Source of the DNA: Flavobacterium sp. LC2016-01
Lineage (GTDB): Bacteria; Bacteroidota; Bacteroidia; Flavobacteriales; Flavobacteriaceae
DNA: 64,000 nt
Direction of reading: 5' to 3'
Assembly (NCBI RefSeq): GCF_009711135.1
Contig: NZ_WMIC01000006.1
Span: forward strand, 186,001 to 250,000
Shown: positions 1 through 7,181 of the stretch, piece by piece
Numbering within the stretch: the stretch's first letter is position 1
Layout of the letters: each line of letters opens with the position of its first letter
Position numbers and translations under genes: made by a program
Notes under the pieces: generated by a model
Seen by the model: only the letters and a program-made list of their open reading frames with translations
What the model was told of the DNA's origin: nothing
Database searches by the model: none

Positions 1-278
1 TCTTTTAATTCGGTTAAAGCTGTAGTCATTACACTTTCGTAAACTTCCATAGTTGGCATTTCAGGAATTTCAAGAATTTTTAATGGTATTCCGATGCTTT
101 TTGCCTGAGCTTCTAACAATTCAACTCGTACGCCATGCATTGAAATTCGCTGAAATTGCTGATTCACGCTTGTCATTAAACATTCAATTTTATGCGCAGG
201 ATGCTGCAGAATTTTATATAAGGCAAGAGCAGAATCTTTTCCGCTGCTCCAGTTGAATAAGGCTTTTTTTATCGACAC
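1..278 (-). CDS. Dph6-like PP-loop ATP-binding protein (diphthine-ammonia ligase family), partial
   Basis: The reverse strand reads as an open frame running off the left edge, about 92 codons from a GTG at 278. Residues 8-16 read FNWSSGKDS, the PP-loop signature (SGGKDS type) of the ATP_bind_4/Dph6-like family of N-type ATP pyrophosphatases. Archaeal and eukaryotic members amidate diphthine. Bacteria have no diphthamide, so the bacterial role is uncertain. The frame is closed by a stop just upstream (291-293) and the only plausible start is the GTG. The family call rests on the N-terminal motif; the C-terminal substrate region is outside the window. Confidence 0.72.
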   Translation of the reverse strand, partial: MSIKKALFNWSSGKDSALALYKILQHPAHKIECLMTSVNQQFQRISMHGVRVELLEAQAKSIGIPLKILEIPEMPTMEVYESVMTTALTELK

Positions 279-339
279 GATTTGGTATTTTTATGCGGTA
301 AACTTACAAATTTCATTCTATTTGTTGGTGAAAGGTTTG

Positions 340-347
340 TAACTTTG
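340..347 (+). promoter_or_regulatory. Putative -7 box TAACTTTG of the RAYT gene
   Basis: Exact match to the Bacteroidota -7 consensus TAnnTTTG, 19 nt before the ATG at 367. The nearest upstream TTTG (321-324) is only 15 nt away, so the -33 element is poor. Confidence 0.45.
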
Positions 348-366
348 GGAATTTACACGCCTAAAT

Positions 367-1002
367 ATGTCATTATATAAAGATAAATTCAAAATCGATT
401 CAACTAGATTAAAGAATTGGGATTACTCAAGTGAAGCAGTCTATTTTATTACAATGGTTGCAAAAAATAGAGAATGTGTTTTTGGAACAATTGAAGATGA
501 TAAAATGATTTTAAACGATAATGGAAAGATTATTGAGACAGAACTTTTGAAATCAATTGCGATTCGTAAAAATTGGTTTTTCCATAATTGGGTTATTATG
601 CCAAATCATATTCATTTATTGATTGAAATTCAAAATAAAAACGAAATTCAAAACACAACGCATATCGTAGAGGCGCACAGCAGTGCGTCTCCGTCCAGCA
701 TATCGACAACAGAATGTGACACATCTTTGTCGACAAACGTTACGGAGACGCACAGCTGTGCGCCTCTACGTGACAATAGGGACGAAAAACAATCTGAATC
801 TAATTTTGGACGTAAACCAAAATCTATTTCATCATTTGTAGCAATTTTTAAATCGGTGACGACCAAACAAATAAATGGTACAAAATCCATTTGGCAGGAT
901 AATTATCATGATCACATCGTCAGAAATTATAAACGATTCGAAATAATTTATGATTATATTAAAAACAATCCGAAATCTTGGGAAACAGATTCTTTAAAAT
1001 AA
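367..1002 (+). CDS. REP-associated tyrosine transposase (RAYT, Y1_Tnp / IS200-like)
   Basis: 211 aa. The HUH motif is H81-x-H83 in PNHIHLLI, and the catalytic Tyr is probably Y180 in WQDNYHDHIVRN. These are the hallmarks of single-copy RAYTs, which mobilise REP palindromes. Residues about 100-135 are low-complexity (Ser/Thr-rich) and are encoded by two inverted REP-like palindromes (666-770). The conserved RKPKSISSF block resumes directly after them at residue 149. The frame is intact through the 105-bp (35-codon) insert. The gene ends 8 nt before the M1 peptidase start. It could still make active protein, since the insert sits in a linker that is normally variable, but this is inference. Confidence 0.85.
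   Translation: MSLYKDKFKIDSTRLKNWDYSSEAVYFITMVAKNRECVFGTIEDDKMILNDNGKIIETELLKSIAIRKNWFFHNWVIMPNHIHLLIEIQNKNEIQNTTHIVEAHSSASPSSISTTECDTSLSTNVTETHSCAPLRDNRDEKQSESNFGRKPKSISSFVAIFKSVTTKQINGTKSIWQDNYHDHIVRNYKRFEIIYDYIKNNPKSWETDSLK
666..770. repeat. Inverted REP doublet (REPIN-like) inside the RAYT coding sequence
   Basis: Left arm 666-694 and right arm 742-770 are 29-nt reverse complements of each other except for one mismatch at the centre. Each arm is itself a hairpin: GAGGCGCAC / GTGCGTCTC on the left and GAGACGCAC / GTGCGCCTC on the right, with 4-nt loops AGCA and AGCT. The spacer carries a further inverted pair, TCGACAA (703-709) and TTGTCGA (727-733). The total of 105 bp keeps the host reading frame. 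It is visibly more GC-rich than its surroundings. I saw no other copy in the window. Confidence 0.88.
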
Positions 1003-1010
1003 AATTTTCA

Positions 1011-3071
1011 ATGAAATATATCTTTTTACTTTTTACTGGATTTATTTTTGCACAACAAACTCAATTCGTCGATTTTAAATCGGTTAATGCGCAATTAACT
1101 TTAAATGCCAAAGAAAAATCAGTTTCAGGTACTGTTGATTACGGTTTTATGGTTTTAAAATCTATAGACACCATAAAAATTGATGCCAAAAACATGGAAT
1201 TTTCCAAAGTACAAATTGACAACAAAGACGTTGTTTTCGTTAATTCTGGGAAACAGCTGCAGCTTATTGGAAATTTTCAAAAAGGAGAAAATCATCTGAC
1301 TTTTAAATATACTGCAAAACCAAAACAAGCCTTGTATTTTGTTGATATTGAAGGAAAAGATGTTCAAATCTGGACACAAGGTCAAGGTCGATACACAAGT
1401 AATTGGTTTCCGAGTTTTGACGATGTTAATGAAAAAGTGATCTTCAATTTAGGTATATCTTATGACAAAGAGTATCAGGTTATTTCAAATGGAATTTTAA
1501 AAGATAAAACGCAAAAGGATAATTTATTTCATTGGCAGTACAAAATGGAAAAACCAATGAGTTCTTACGTTTTGATGCTTGCAGTTGGGAAATACGATAA
1601 AAAAAGTTTGAAATCGAAATCGAATGTTCCGCTTGAATATTACTTAGAAAATAAAGATGCGTCTCGTTTTGAACCTACATTTCGATATTCAAAACGTATT
1701 TTTGATTTTTTAGAAAAAGAAATTGGCGTTTCATATCCATGGCAAGTTTATAGAGAAATTCCGGTTCGAGATTTTTTATATGCCGGAATGGAAAATACAA
1801 CTTCAACGCTTTTTGCCACTCGATATGTAGTCGATTCAATTGGATTTACCGACAGAAATTATACAAACGTCGATGCGCACGAATTAGCGCATCATTGGTT
1901 TGGGAATTTAATAACCGCCGAAAGCAGTAAACATCACTGGCTTCAGGAAGGTTTTGCAACTTATTATGCTGCGCTTGCAGAACGTGAAATTTTTGGTGAC
2001 GATTATTTTTATTCTAAACTTTATGACACCGCACAGCAAATAAAGTTTGCTTCAAGAACCGATTCTATTCCGGTTTTGAATCCAAAAGCGAGTTCGCTGA
2101 CGTTTTACGAAAAAGGGGCTTGGACGCTTTTTGTTCTTCATGAATCAATTGGTGATAAAGCCTTTAAAAAAGCAATAAAAAGTTACCTGAAAAAATATGC
2201 CTATCAAATTGTAAATACAGAAGATTTCTTTAATGAAATTAAAAAGGTATCCGATTTTGATTTGGATAAATTCCAGAAAACCTGGCTGGAATCAACAGTT
2301 TTTGATACACCGACTGCGAATGCTTTGTTGAGTAAAAATAAAGCTATTCAGGTTAGATTGGAAGTTGATAAATTGAAGAAAACACCTTTAGCTGAAAAAA
2401 AGGATTTCTTTATAAAAACTTTAAATTCGGATGTTTATCATACAGTAAAAGAGTCAATTGTTGATCAATTAGAAAATGAGAAATACGAAGCAAAAAAAGA
2501 TTTACTGCTTTTAGCAATGCAGACAAATAATGTACAGATTCGTCAAACTGTTGCAGAAACTTTAACCAAAATTCCGGAAGATTTTAGAGCAGCATATGAA
2601 ACGCTGTTAAACGATCAATCGTATCAAACACAGGAAATTGCTTTGTACTGGCTTTGGAGAAATTTTCCAGATCACCGAAACGAATATTTGAATAAATCAA
2701 AAAATTGGATTGGTTTTAATGATTATAATCTTCGCACTTTGTGGCTTTCACTCGCGTTATCAACATCAAATTATGCTGATAATCCAGATGAACTTGTTGC
2801 CGAATTAATTGGTTTTTCGTCTACTAAATATGAAGCCACGACCAGACAAAATGCACTTGAAAAATTAATAGCTTTCAAAATTATTAACGATCAGGTTTTG
2901 AGTAATTTAGTTTCCTCCACAACGCATCATATGTGGCAGTTTTCAAAATTTGGAAGAGACACAATAAGAATGTTATTAAAAAATTCAGAAATGCGTGCCT
3001 CGTTTGAAAGAATTTTGCCTAATTTGACCCCCGATGAACAATTTCAATTGAACCGTTTATTGAAAGAGTGA
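1011..3071 (+). CDS. M1 family metallopeptidase (aminopeptidase N-like), secreted
   Basis: 686 aa from the ATG at 1011, which opens a signal peptide (MKYIFLLFTGFIFA, then QQ). The further upstream in-frame start would put extra residues before the signal peptide. GMEN at 259-262 is the M1 substrate-binding motif. H290-E-L-A-H294 with E313 gives the HEXXH-x18-E zinc site. The C-terminal half resembles the helical/HEAT-like domain of M1 enzymes. It probably trims peptides in the periplasm or at the cell surface. It begins only 8 nt after the RAYT stop and no clear own promoter was seen, so it may be read through from the transposase gene. Confidence 0.93.
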   Translation: MKYIFLLFTGFIFAQQTQFVDFKSVNAQLTLNAKEKSVSGTVDYGFMVLKSIDTIKIDAKNMEFSKVQIDNKDVVFVNSGKQLQLIGNFQKGENHLTFKYTAKPKQALYFVDIEGKDVQIWTQGQGRYTSNWFPSFDDVNEKVIFNLGISYDKEYQVISNGILKDKTQKDNLFHWQYKMEKPMSSYVLMLAVGKYDKKSLKSKSNVPLEYYLENKDASRFEPTFRYSKRIFDFLEKEIGVSYPWQVYREIPVRDFLYAGMENTTSTLFATRYVVDSIGFTDRNYTNVDAHELAHHWFGNLITAESSKHHWLQEGFATYYAALAEREIFGDDYFYSKLYDTAQQIKFASRTDSIPVLNPKASSLTFYEKGAWTLFVLHESIGDKAFKKAIKSYLKKYAYQIVNTEDFFNEIKKVSDFDLDKFQKTWLESTVFDTPTANALLSKNKAIQVRLEVDKLKKTPLAEKKDFFIKTLNSDVYHTVKESIVDQLENEKYEAKKDLLLLAMQTNNVQIRQTVAETLTKIPEDFRAAYETLLNDQSYQTQEIALYWLWRNFPDHRNEYLNKSKNWIGFNDYNLRTLWLSLALSTSNYADNPDELVAELIGFSSTKYEATTRQNALEKLIAFKIINDQVLSNLVSSTTHHMWQFSKFGRDTIRMLLKNSEMRASFERILPNLTPDEQFQLNRLLKE

Positions 3072-3075
3072 AAAA

Positions 3076-3185
3076 AAGAGAATAGAATATAGAAAATAGA
3101 GCAAAGAAGCAAGAGTAAAGAAGGAAGATTTCACTTTTAAAGAAAGTCTTTGTTCTTGCTTCTTTCTTCTAATTTCTAAAAAAGA
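3076..3185. repeat. Purine-rich spacer with inverted half (family A)
   Basis: An AG-rich run containing AAGAAGCAAGA is followed by a CT-rich run containing TCTTGCTTCTT, so the transcript could fold into a long imperfect hairpin. The same words, including the central AAGTCTT, recur in the hisD-hisC gap (59091-59176). Related sequence lies at 9519-9560, 60227-60335 and 63841-63890. Confidence 0.6.
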
Positions 3186-3201
3186 ACCTACAATACCATA
3201 T

Positions 3202-4101
3202 ATGAGAGCATTAGTTATTTCTGGCGGCGGAAGCAAAGGCGCCTTTGCCGGCGGAGTTGCGCAGTATTTAATAGAAGAGAAAAATCACGAGTATGATTTA
3301 TTTTTAGGCACTTCTACAGGAAGTTTGCTTATTCCGCATTTAGCTTTGGGACATATTAGAAAGATTCATTCGGTTTATACTAATGTTACAATGGCAAGTA
3401 TTTTCAATATTTGTCCGTTTGTGGTTAAAAATAAAGAAGGTGTTGATATTGTAACAATTAATCATTTCAATGTATTACGTCAGTTTTTTAAAGGTAAAAG
3501 GACTTTTGGCGAAAGCAAAGGTTTGAGAAAATATATTCGAAATAATTTTTCATTATCAGATTTCAATAAGCTAAAAAAGCTGAAGACTGATGTAATTATT
3601 ACGGTCACCAATTTTACAAAAAACGAATCAGAATATAAGTCGGTAAAAGATTGCAGTTATGAAGAATTCATAGAATGGTCCTGGATTTCAAGTAATTATG
3701 TTCCGTTTATGAGTTTAGTTGAGAAAAATAATTATGAATACGGCGATGGCGGATTTTCAAGTTTAGTGCCAATTCGTGAAGCAATCAATCGTGGTGCAAC
3801 AGAGATCGACGTAATTATTTTGGAAACCGAAGTGAATATGGATAAAACCGTTATCGGTAAAAACCCGTTTTCACTAATGATTGATTTGTTCCGAATTGCT
3901 CTAGATCAGGTAGAAAAACATGATATTGCTATAGGAAAACTTATGGCAAACAATAAGAATGTGAAACTTAACTTATATTACACACCAACAAAACTGACTG
4001 ATAATGCCTTAATTTTCAACAAAGAAGTAATGAAGGAATGGTGGGAGCAAGGTTATGAATACGCCCAGAATAAGTCTGAAGTTATGAGTGATAATAGGTA
4101 G
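3202..4101 (+). CDS. Patatin-like phospholipase
   Basis: 299 aa, no signal peptide. The oxyanion-hole motif GGGSKG is at residues 8-13. The nucleophile elbow GTSTG has Ser38, and the second dyad residue is D182 in GDGGF. This is the compact bacterial patatin fold, a Ser-Asp dyad lipid acyl hydrolase acting on membrane phospholipids or acylglycerols from the cytoplasmic side. It follows a hairpin spacer and precedes a small lipoprotein gene by 26 nt. The substrate cannot be told from the sequence. Confidence 0.9.
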   Translation: MRALVISGGGSKGAFAGGVAQYLIEEKNHEYDLFLGTSTGSLLIPHLALGHIRKIHSVYTNVTMASIFNICPFVVKNKEGVDIVTINHFNVLRQFFKGKRTFGESKGLRKYIRNNFSLSDFNKLKKLKTDVIITVTNFTKNESEYKSVKDCSYEEFIEWSWISSNYVPFMSLVEKNNYEYGDGGFSSLVPIREAINRGATEIDVIILETEVNMDKTVIGKNPFSLMIDLFRIALDQVEKHDIAIGKLMANNKNVKLNLYYTPTKLTDNALIFNKEVMKEWWEQGYEYAQNKSEVMSDNR

Positions 4102-4127
4102 ATATAAAAAATAATTTATCTGAAATT

Positions 4128-4757
4128 ATGAGAAGTTTAAATTATTTTGGTTCACTTTTAGTATTGATTTTCTTTTTTATAAGCTGTCAGAAGGAAAAGC
4201 AAATTCCTAATTTTAGATTGCCAAAAAATGAAGAAGTTAATGAAATAATTAAAGCGCTCATTAATAGTGATAGCTTAGAAATCGCTCCTTATTTAGGAAA
4301 GAAAAAGAAGATTTCTTTTTGCGAAGATCTGCAAAAGCTGAGAATTGATCATGTGGAGAAAAACAAGTTGCCAAAGAAAGCAGAAGGTGAGTCTGAGTTG
4401 ATAGAACTTCTTATTGGACTACCAGATATTCCTAGAGAAAAATTTTTCTTTTCAAAATCAGATTCGTTATACATTGAATTTCAAAACAAAAACTTTAATG
4501 CTTTCAAAATATCGCAAAATGATTTTAATGAAGTCGATATCAAATCTATCCAAGAAGTTAGGAATGATATTAAGAATGTAAAATACTTTAGTTATTATTA
4601 CGCAACGATTCCAATAATTTCACTTGACGGAAAGAAGGCTTATGTCAAATATATTTTAAACTGTTCTGGCTTATGCGGCGCAGGTTACCGGGTTTTCTTA
4701 GAAAAAAAGAAAGGAAAATGGGTAGTAGTAAAATATAGCGAAGAATGGGTTAGCTAA
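4128..4757 (+). CDS. Putative lipoprotein of unknown function
   Basis: 209 aa. The N-terminus is a lipoprotein signal (hydrophobic LLVLIFFFISC with Cys20 as the lipidated residue). The rest is Lys/Glu-rich and recalls no family to me. Near the C-terminus is a CSGLCG pair of cysteines. It lies 26 nt after the patatin gene and may be cotranscribed with it. It ends just before a strong bidirectional terminator. Confidence 0.7.
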   Translation: MRSLNYFGSLLVLIFFFISCQKEKQIPNFRLPKNEEVNEIIKALINSDSLEIAPYLGKKKKISFCEDLQKLRIDHVEKNKLPKKAEGESELIELLIGLPDIPREKFFFSKSDSLYIEFQNKNFNAFKISQNDFNEVDIKSIQEVRNDIKNVKYFSYYYATIPIISLDGKKAYVKYILNCSGLCGAGYRVFLEKKKGKWVVVKYSEEWVS

Positions 4758-4767
4758 AAAAAAAATG

Positions 4768-4802
4768 AAAGATTGAGTATGTTTTAATTACTCAATCTTT
4801 CG
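4768..4802. terminator. Bidirectional Rho-independent terminator
   Basis: A 13-bp perfect stem, GAAAGATTGAGTA (4768-4780) with its complement at 4790-4802, flanked by an A-run on the left. It lies between convergent genes ending at 4757 and 4816. Confidence 0.8.
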
Positions 4803-4815
4803 AGTAAATTATATT

Positions 4816-5337
4816 TTACCAAAGTTCAGCAACTTCATTTTTAATATATCCTAAAGCAGCGTTGCTAGGTGATTGTTTTTCTAATAAATCATTCAAAATA
4901 ACTTCACGCAATTTATCTGCATTTTCTACTTTATCGCTCATTGCAGCTTTACGAATCATTTGGATTGTAGCATTTTTAGCAGTTGTGATAATCGTCCAGC
5001 ACTCGTCAGACATGTAAATCTGCTGCGTTAAATTATGTTCAAATTCCTGTTCAATTTGGTCAATTACGTAGTTTTCGTAATCGTGTTTATTTTGCGAAAT
5101 TGGGGCAATTCGAATTAATAATTTGGTCAAGTTTATACGCTCCAAAAATAAAGTCATACGCTCGTAAGCCTGTAAACGTATTGGCAATGACTGTTTTTGA
5201 TAGTCTCTATTCAATAAAAAAGCACGCTTTTTATCATTGTTTTTAATATGCAGTTCAAAAAAACTGTAGGCAACAAATCCTGTTACAATTGCAGGCAAAG
5301 TATAACTGGCTAATTCTATAATTCTTGTAAAATCCAT
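4816..5337 (-). CDS. Membrane-anchored protein of unknown function
   Basis: 173 aa from the ATG at 5337 (MDFTRIIELASYTLP). One hydrophobic segment lies at about residues 8-28, followed by a charged, mostly helical domain with no motif I recognise. A longer frame opens 16 codons upstream at 5385, but a -7 box (5356-5363, minus strand) falls inside that extension, so the downstream ATG is preferred. The gene is divergent from the TSUP transporter gene. It resembles Bacteroidota hypothetical proteins of this size, but I cannot name a family. Confidence 0.7.
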   Translation of the reverse strand: MDFTRIIELASYTLPAIVTGFVAYSFFELHIKNNDKKRAFLLNRDYQKQSLPIRLQAYERMTLFLERINLTKLLIRIAPISQNKHDYENYVIDQIEQEFEHNLTQQIYMSDECWTIITTAKNATIQMIRKAAMSDKVENADKLREVILNDLLEKQSPSNAALGYIKNEVAELW

Positions 5338-5355
5338 TTGGGTTAAATTTTTTAG

Positions 5356-5363
5356 CAAAAATA
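5356..5363 (-). promoter_or_regulatory. Putative -7 box TATTTTTG, minus strand
   Basis: Exact TAnnTTTG match, 18 nt upstream of the ATG at 5337. It decides the start codon by excluding the longer frame. Confidence 0.5.
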
Positions 5364-5419
5364 TACTTTTTGAGGAGAAATCCATTTTAAATTTTTGGTA
5401 ATAAACAAAACGGAAAACT

Positions 5420-5427
5420 TATTTTTG
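5420..5427 (+). promoter_or_regulatory. Putative -7 box TATTTTTG of the TSUP gene
   Basis: Exact TAnnTTTG match, 36 nt before the ATG at 5464. It is back-to-back with the minus-strand promoter at 5356-5363. Confidence 0.5.
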
Positions 5428-5463
5428 CAACTGGTTTTCAAAATCTGAACAAAACTACTTTTA

Positions 5464-6231
5464 ATGGATTCATACATAATATTTTTTCTTTGCTTAGCTG
5501 CCTTTGCTGCAGGATTTATCGATGCAATTGTTGGTGGCGGTGGACTAATCCAAACTCCAATGGGGCTAATTTTATTGCCTAATTTGCCTGTTTCAACAGT
5601 AATAGGATCGCTAAAAATTCCGGCTTTCAGCGGAACGGCTTTTGCTGCTTTTCAATATTTAAAGAAAGTAGTTATTCAGTGGAAATTATTAATCATAATG
5701 ATGTGTTTGGCAGTTCCATCGGCATTTTTGGGTTCTACCATTTTGACAATGGTCAGCAACGATTTTATGAAACCGCTTTTACTTGTGGTTTTGTCGTTGT
5801 TGTTTGTTTATACGTATGCAAAGAAGAATTTTGGTCAGCACGTTGCCAAAGATCATTCGGAAACAACTCAAATTATTTATGCAATTGTAATTAGTATGAT
5901 TGTTGGTTTTTATGACGGATTTATTGGGCCAGGAACTGGAAGCTTTTTTGTAGTTGCGTTTATTGCACTTTTAGGTTTTGATTTTTTGCACGCTTCCGCG
6001 AATGCTAAAATGGTAAACTTGGCGACAAATTTTGGTTCGATTTGTTTGTTTATGATTAAAGGAAAAATAATCTGGTCCATCGCGATTCCAATGGCAATAA
6101 GCAACGGACTTGGCGGATGGCTTGGTGCAAAACTGGCAATTAATAAGGGAAATGGTTTTATTCGAATTTTCTTTTTGGTTGTTGTGGTTGGGACATTAAT
6201 TCGCTTTGCTTATGATGTGTTTTTTAAATAA
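5464..6231 (+). CDS. TSUP family transporter (TauE/SafE, YfcA-like)
   Basis: 255 aa, almost wholly hydrophobic, with about eight predicted membrane segments in two similar halves. The first half carries FIDAIVGGGGLIQTP and the second GFYDGFIGPGTGSFF; these paired Gly-rich signatures are typical of the TauE/SafE (YfcA) family. Known members export or import sulfite, sulfoacetate or other organic anions across the inner membrane. The substrate here is unknown. It is a single gene with its own promoter. Confidence 0.88.
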   Translation: MDSYIIFFLCLAAFAAGFIDAIVGGGGLIQTPMGLILLPNLPVSTVIGSLKIPAFSGTAFAAFQYLKKVVIQWKLLIIMMCLAVPSAFLGSTILTMVSNDFMKPLLLVVLSLLFVYTYAKKNFGQHVAKDHSETTQIIYAIVISMIVGFYDGFIGPGTGSFFVVAFIALLGFDFLHASANAKMVNLATNFGSICLFMIKGKIIWSIAIPMAISNGLGGWLGAKLAINKGNGFIRIFFLVVVVGTLIRFAYDVFFK

Positions 6232-6316
6232 GATACTATCCACGAAGCTTCGGAACTGATGTCTTTAATATTGTAAGTTTTAACTTAATTCTGTTTTATT
6301 TATCATTTAGTTAGAT

Positions 6317-6324
6317 TATATTTG
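6317..6324 (+). promoter_or_regulatory. Putative -7 box TATATTTG of the antitoxin-like gene
   Basis: Exact TAnnTTTG match, 29 nt before the ATG at 6354. Confidence 0.5.
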
Positions 6325-6353
6325 TAGAATAATAGTACTTAAAATATCATTTT

Positions 6354-6653
6354 ATGATAGAAATAGTTGAAAATTACGAGAATTATATTAATAGCCTGCC
6401 AGATTTAATAGGTAAGTCATATTATAAAGCTGAGTTTTTTATGCAAAAACTAGGTTTGAAACATGCAACTTATTATAGAAAATTGAAGTCAAAAAGTTTT
6501 ACACATCAAGAAGTAAAGTTGATTACAAATTTGTTGTTTCCTGAAGAGATTTTGATTCAAGAATTACAGAAAAGTGAAGAAGATATAAAAGCAGGTAGAA
6601 CAATTGATTTTTCTGATTTTAAAGAAAAATTAAGAACTAAGTATAACATCTAG
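6354..6653 (+). CDS. Putative HTH antitoxin of a convergent toxin-antitoxin pair
   Basis: 99 aa. Residues about 20-60 (SYYKAEFFMQKLGLKHATYYRKL) look like a small helix-turn-helix. The acidic-amphipathic tail (QKSEEDIKAGRTIDFSDF) resembles the toxin-wrapping C-terminus of RelB/Phd-type antitoxins. The gene overlaps the RelE/ParE-like gene on the other strand tail-to-tail by 24 bp. The antitoxin assignment rests on tail shape and position. A small DNA-binding protein with an unrelated role is the alternative. Confidence 0.6.
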   Translation: MIEIVENYENYINSLPDLIGKSYYKAEFFMQKLGLKHATYYRKLKSKSFTHQEVKLITNLLFPEEILIQELQKSEEDIKAGRTIDFSDFKEKLRTKYNI

Positions 6654-6917
6654 AATCAAGGGGTTCCTTTTGTTGTCCCAAAACAAAACCACATAAATTA
6701 TATCAATTTCAATTTTGTAAAATAAATACACTTGATTCGAAATCAAAAATTTTCGGTAAAGAGTTTTTTGGTGGCGTGGACCAATTTTATTGTTGTCTGA
6801 TATAATTCTAATTACAGAAAATGTAGTTTTAGAAAATTCAGCAGCTTTCTTTTCAGTATATTTTCTAACAATTTCATAATAACTTTTTTCGGCTGTTTCA
6901 GTAAGTTTTATTTTCAT
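6630..6917 (-). CDS. RelE/ParE-like toxin of a convergent toxin-antitoxin pair
   Basis: 95 aa from the ATG at 6917 (MKIKLTETAEKSYYEIV). An ATG four codons upstream (6929) would be almost leaderless given the -7 box at 6938-6945. The pattern matches the RelE/ParE barrel: N-terminal helical hairpin, a central basic LYRKFLISNQVYLFYKI strand pair, then IIYVVLFWDNKRNPL. Family members cleave mRNA on the ribosome or poison gyrase; which applies cannot be told. Its last 24 bp lie within the antitoxin-like gene. Confidence 0.7.
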   Translation of the reverse strand: MKIKLTETAEKSYYEIVRKYTEKKAAEFSKTTFSVIRIISDNNKIGPRHQKTLYRKFLISNQVYLFYKIEIDIIYVVLFWDNKRNPLILDVILSS

Positions 6918-6937
6918 ATTATTAATCATAGTTATTG

Positions 6938-6945
6938 CAAATATA
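6938..6945 (-). promoter_or_regulatory. Putative -7 box TATATTTG of the toxin-like gene
   Basis: Exact TAnnTTTG match on the minus strand, 20 nt upstream of the ATG at 6917. The toxin-like gene therefore appears to have its own promoter rather than sharing one with the antitoxin. Confidence 0.5.
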
Positions 6946-6993
6946 AATTAAATTTAAAGATTTTTCTTTCAAATCATATTGTTTGTTTTCTAG

Positions 6994-7056
6994 CCCCGAT
7001 AGAGGTGATATCCTCGCAGTGAAACGGAGAGATAAAGCCGAAAGCGGGAAACCATG
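6994..7056 (+). ncRNA. Structured intergenic element, possibly Flavo-1-type RNA
   Basis: A GC-rich island in AT-rich DNA. An outer stem can form between CCCCG (6996-7000) and CGGG near 7050. Inside it are GAGG..CCTC and the conserved-looking words GATAGAGGTGATATCC and GATAAAGCCGAAAGCGGGA. From memory this layout (AGCCC-GATAG-AGTG-ATCC, variable hairpin, GATA-AGC-GA-AGC-GGGA) recurs between genes in Flavobacteria and may match the Rfam Flavo-1 family. I could not test that. No ORF covers it. Confidence 0.5.
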
Positions 7057-7100
7057 TTCAATAAAATGCCTATTCTTTGGCTTCAAAAAAAGAAAAAAAA

Positions 7101-7140
7101 CTTAGCATCTCAGAACCTTAGAATCTTAGTAGCTTATTAA
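7101..7140 (+). repeat. Period-8 degenerate tandem repeat (family B, copy 1)
   Basis: Five consecutive 8-mers close to CTTAGNAN: CTTAGCAT, CTCAGAAC, CTTAGAAT, CTTAGTAG, CTTATTAA. A second array with the same period and words lies at 32347-32386. Both sit just upstream of a gene start. Confidence 0.7.
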
Positions 7141-7152
7141 ATCATTAATTCT

Positions 7153-7160
7153 TATTTTTG
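7153..7160 (+). promoter_or_regulatory. Putative -7 box TATTTTTG of the helicase gene
   Basis: Exact TAnnTTTG match. It covers the in-frame TTG at 7158, ruling that out as a start, and leaves a short leader with AAGGAG about 10 nt before the ATG at 7182. Confidence 0.55.
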
Positions 7161-7181
7161 CATATAAAGGAGATAAATTAC

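Noticed and set aside
53-256. Plus-strand ORF of 67 aa at the left edge
   Set aside because: It is a shadow of the minus-strand Dph6-like gene, whose frame shows a clear PP-loop motif.
648-890. Minus-strand ORF across the REP doublet
   Set aside because: Antisense to the RAYT gene; its openness comes from the palindromic insert, not from a protein family.
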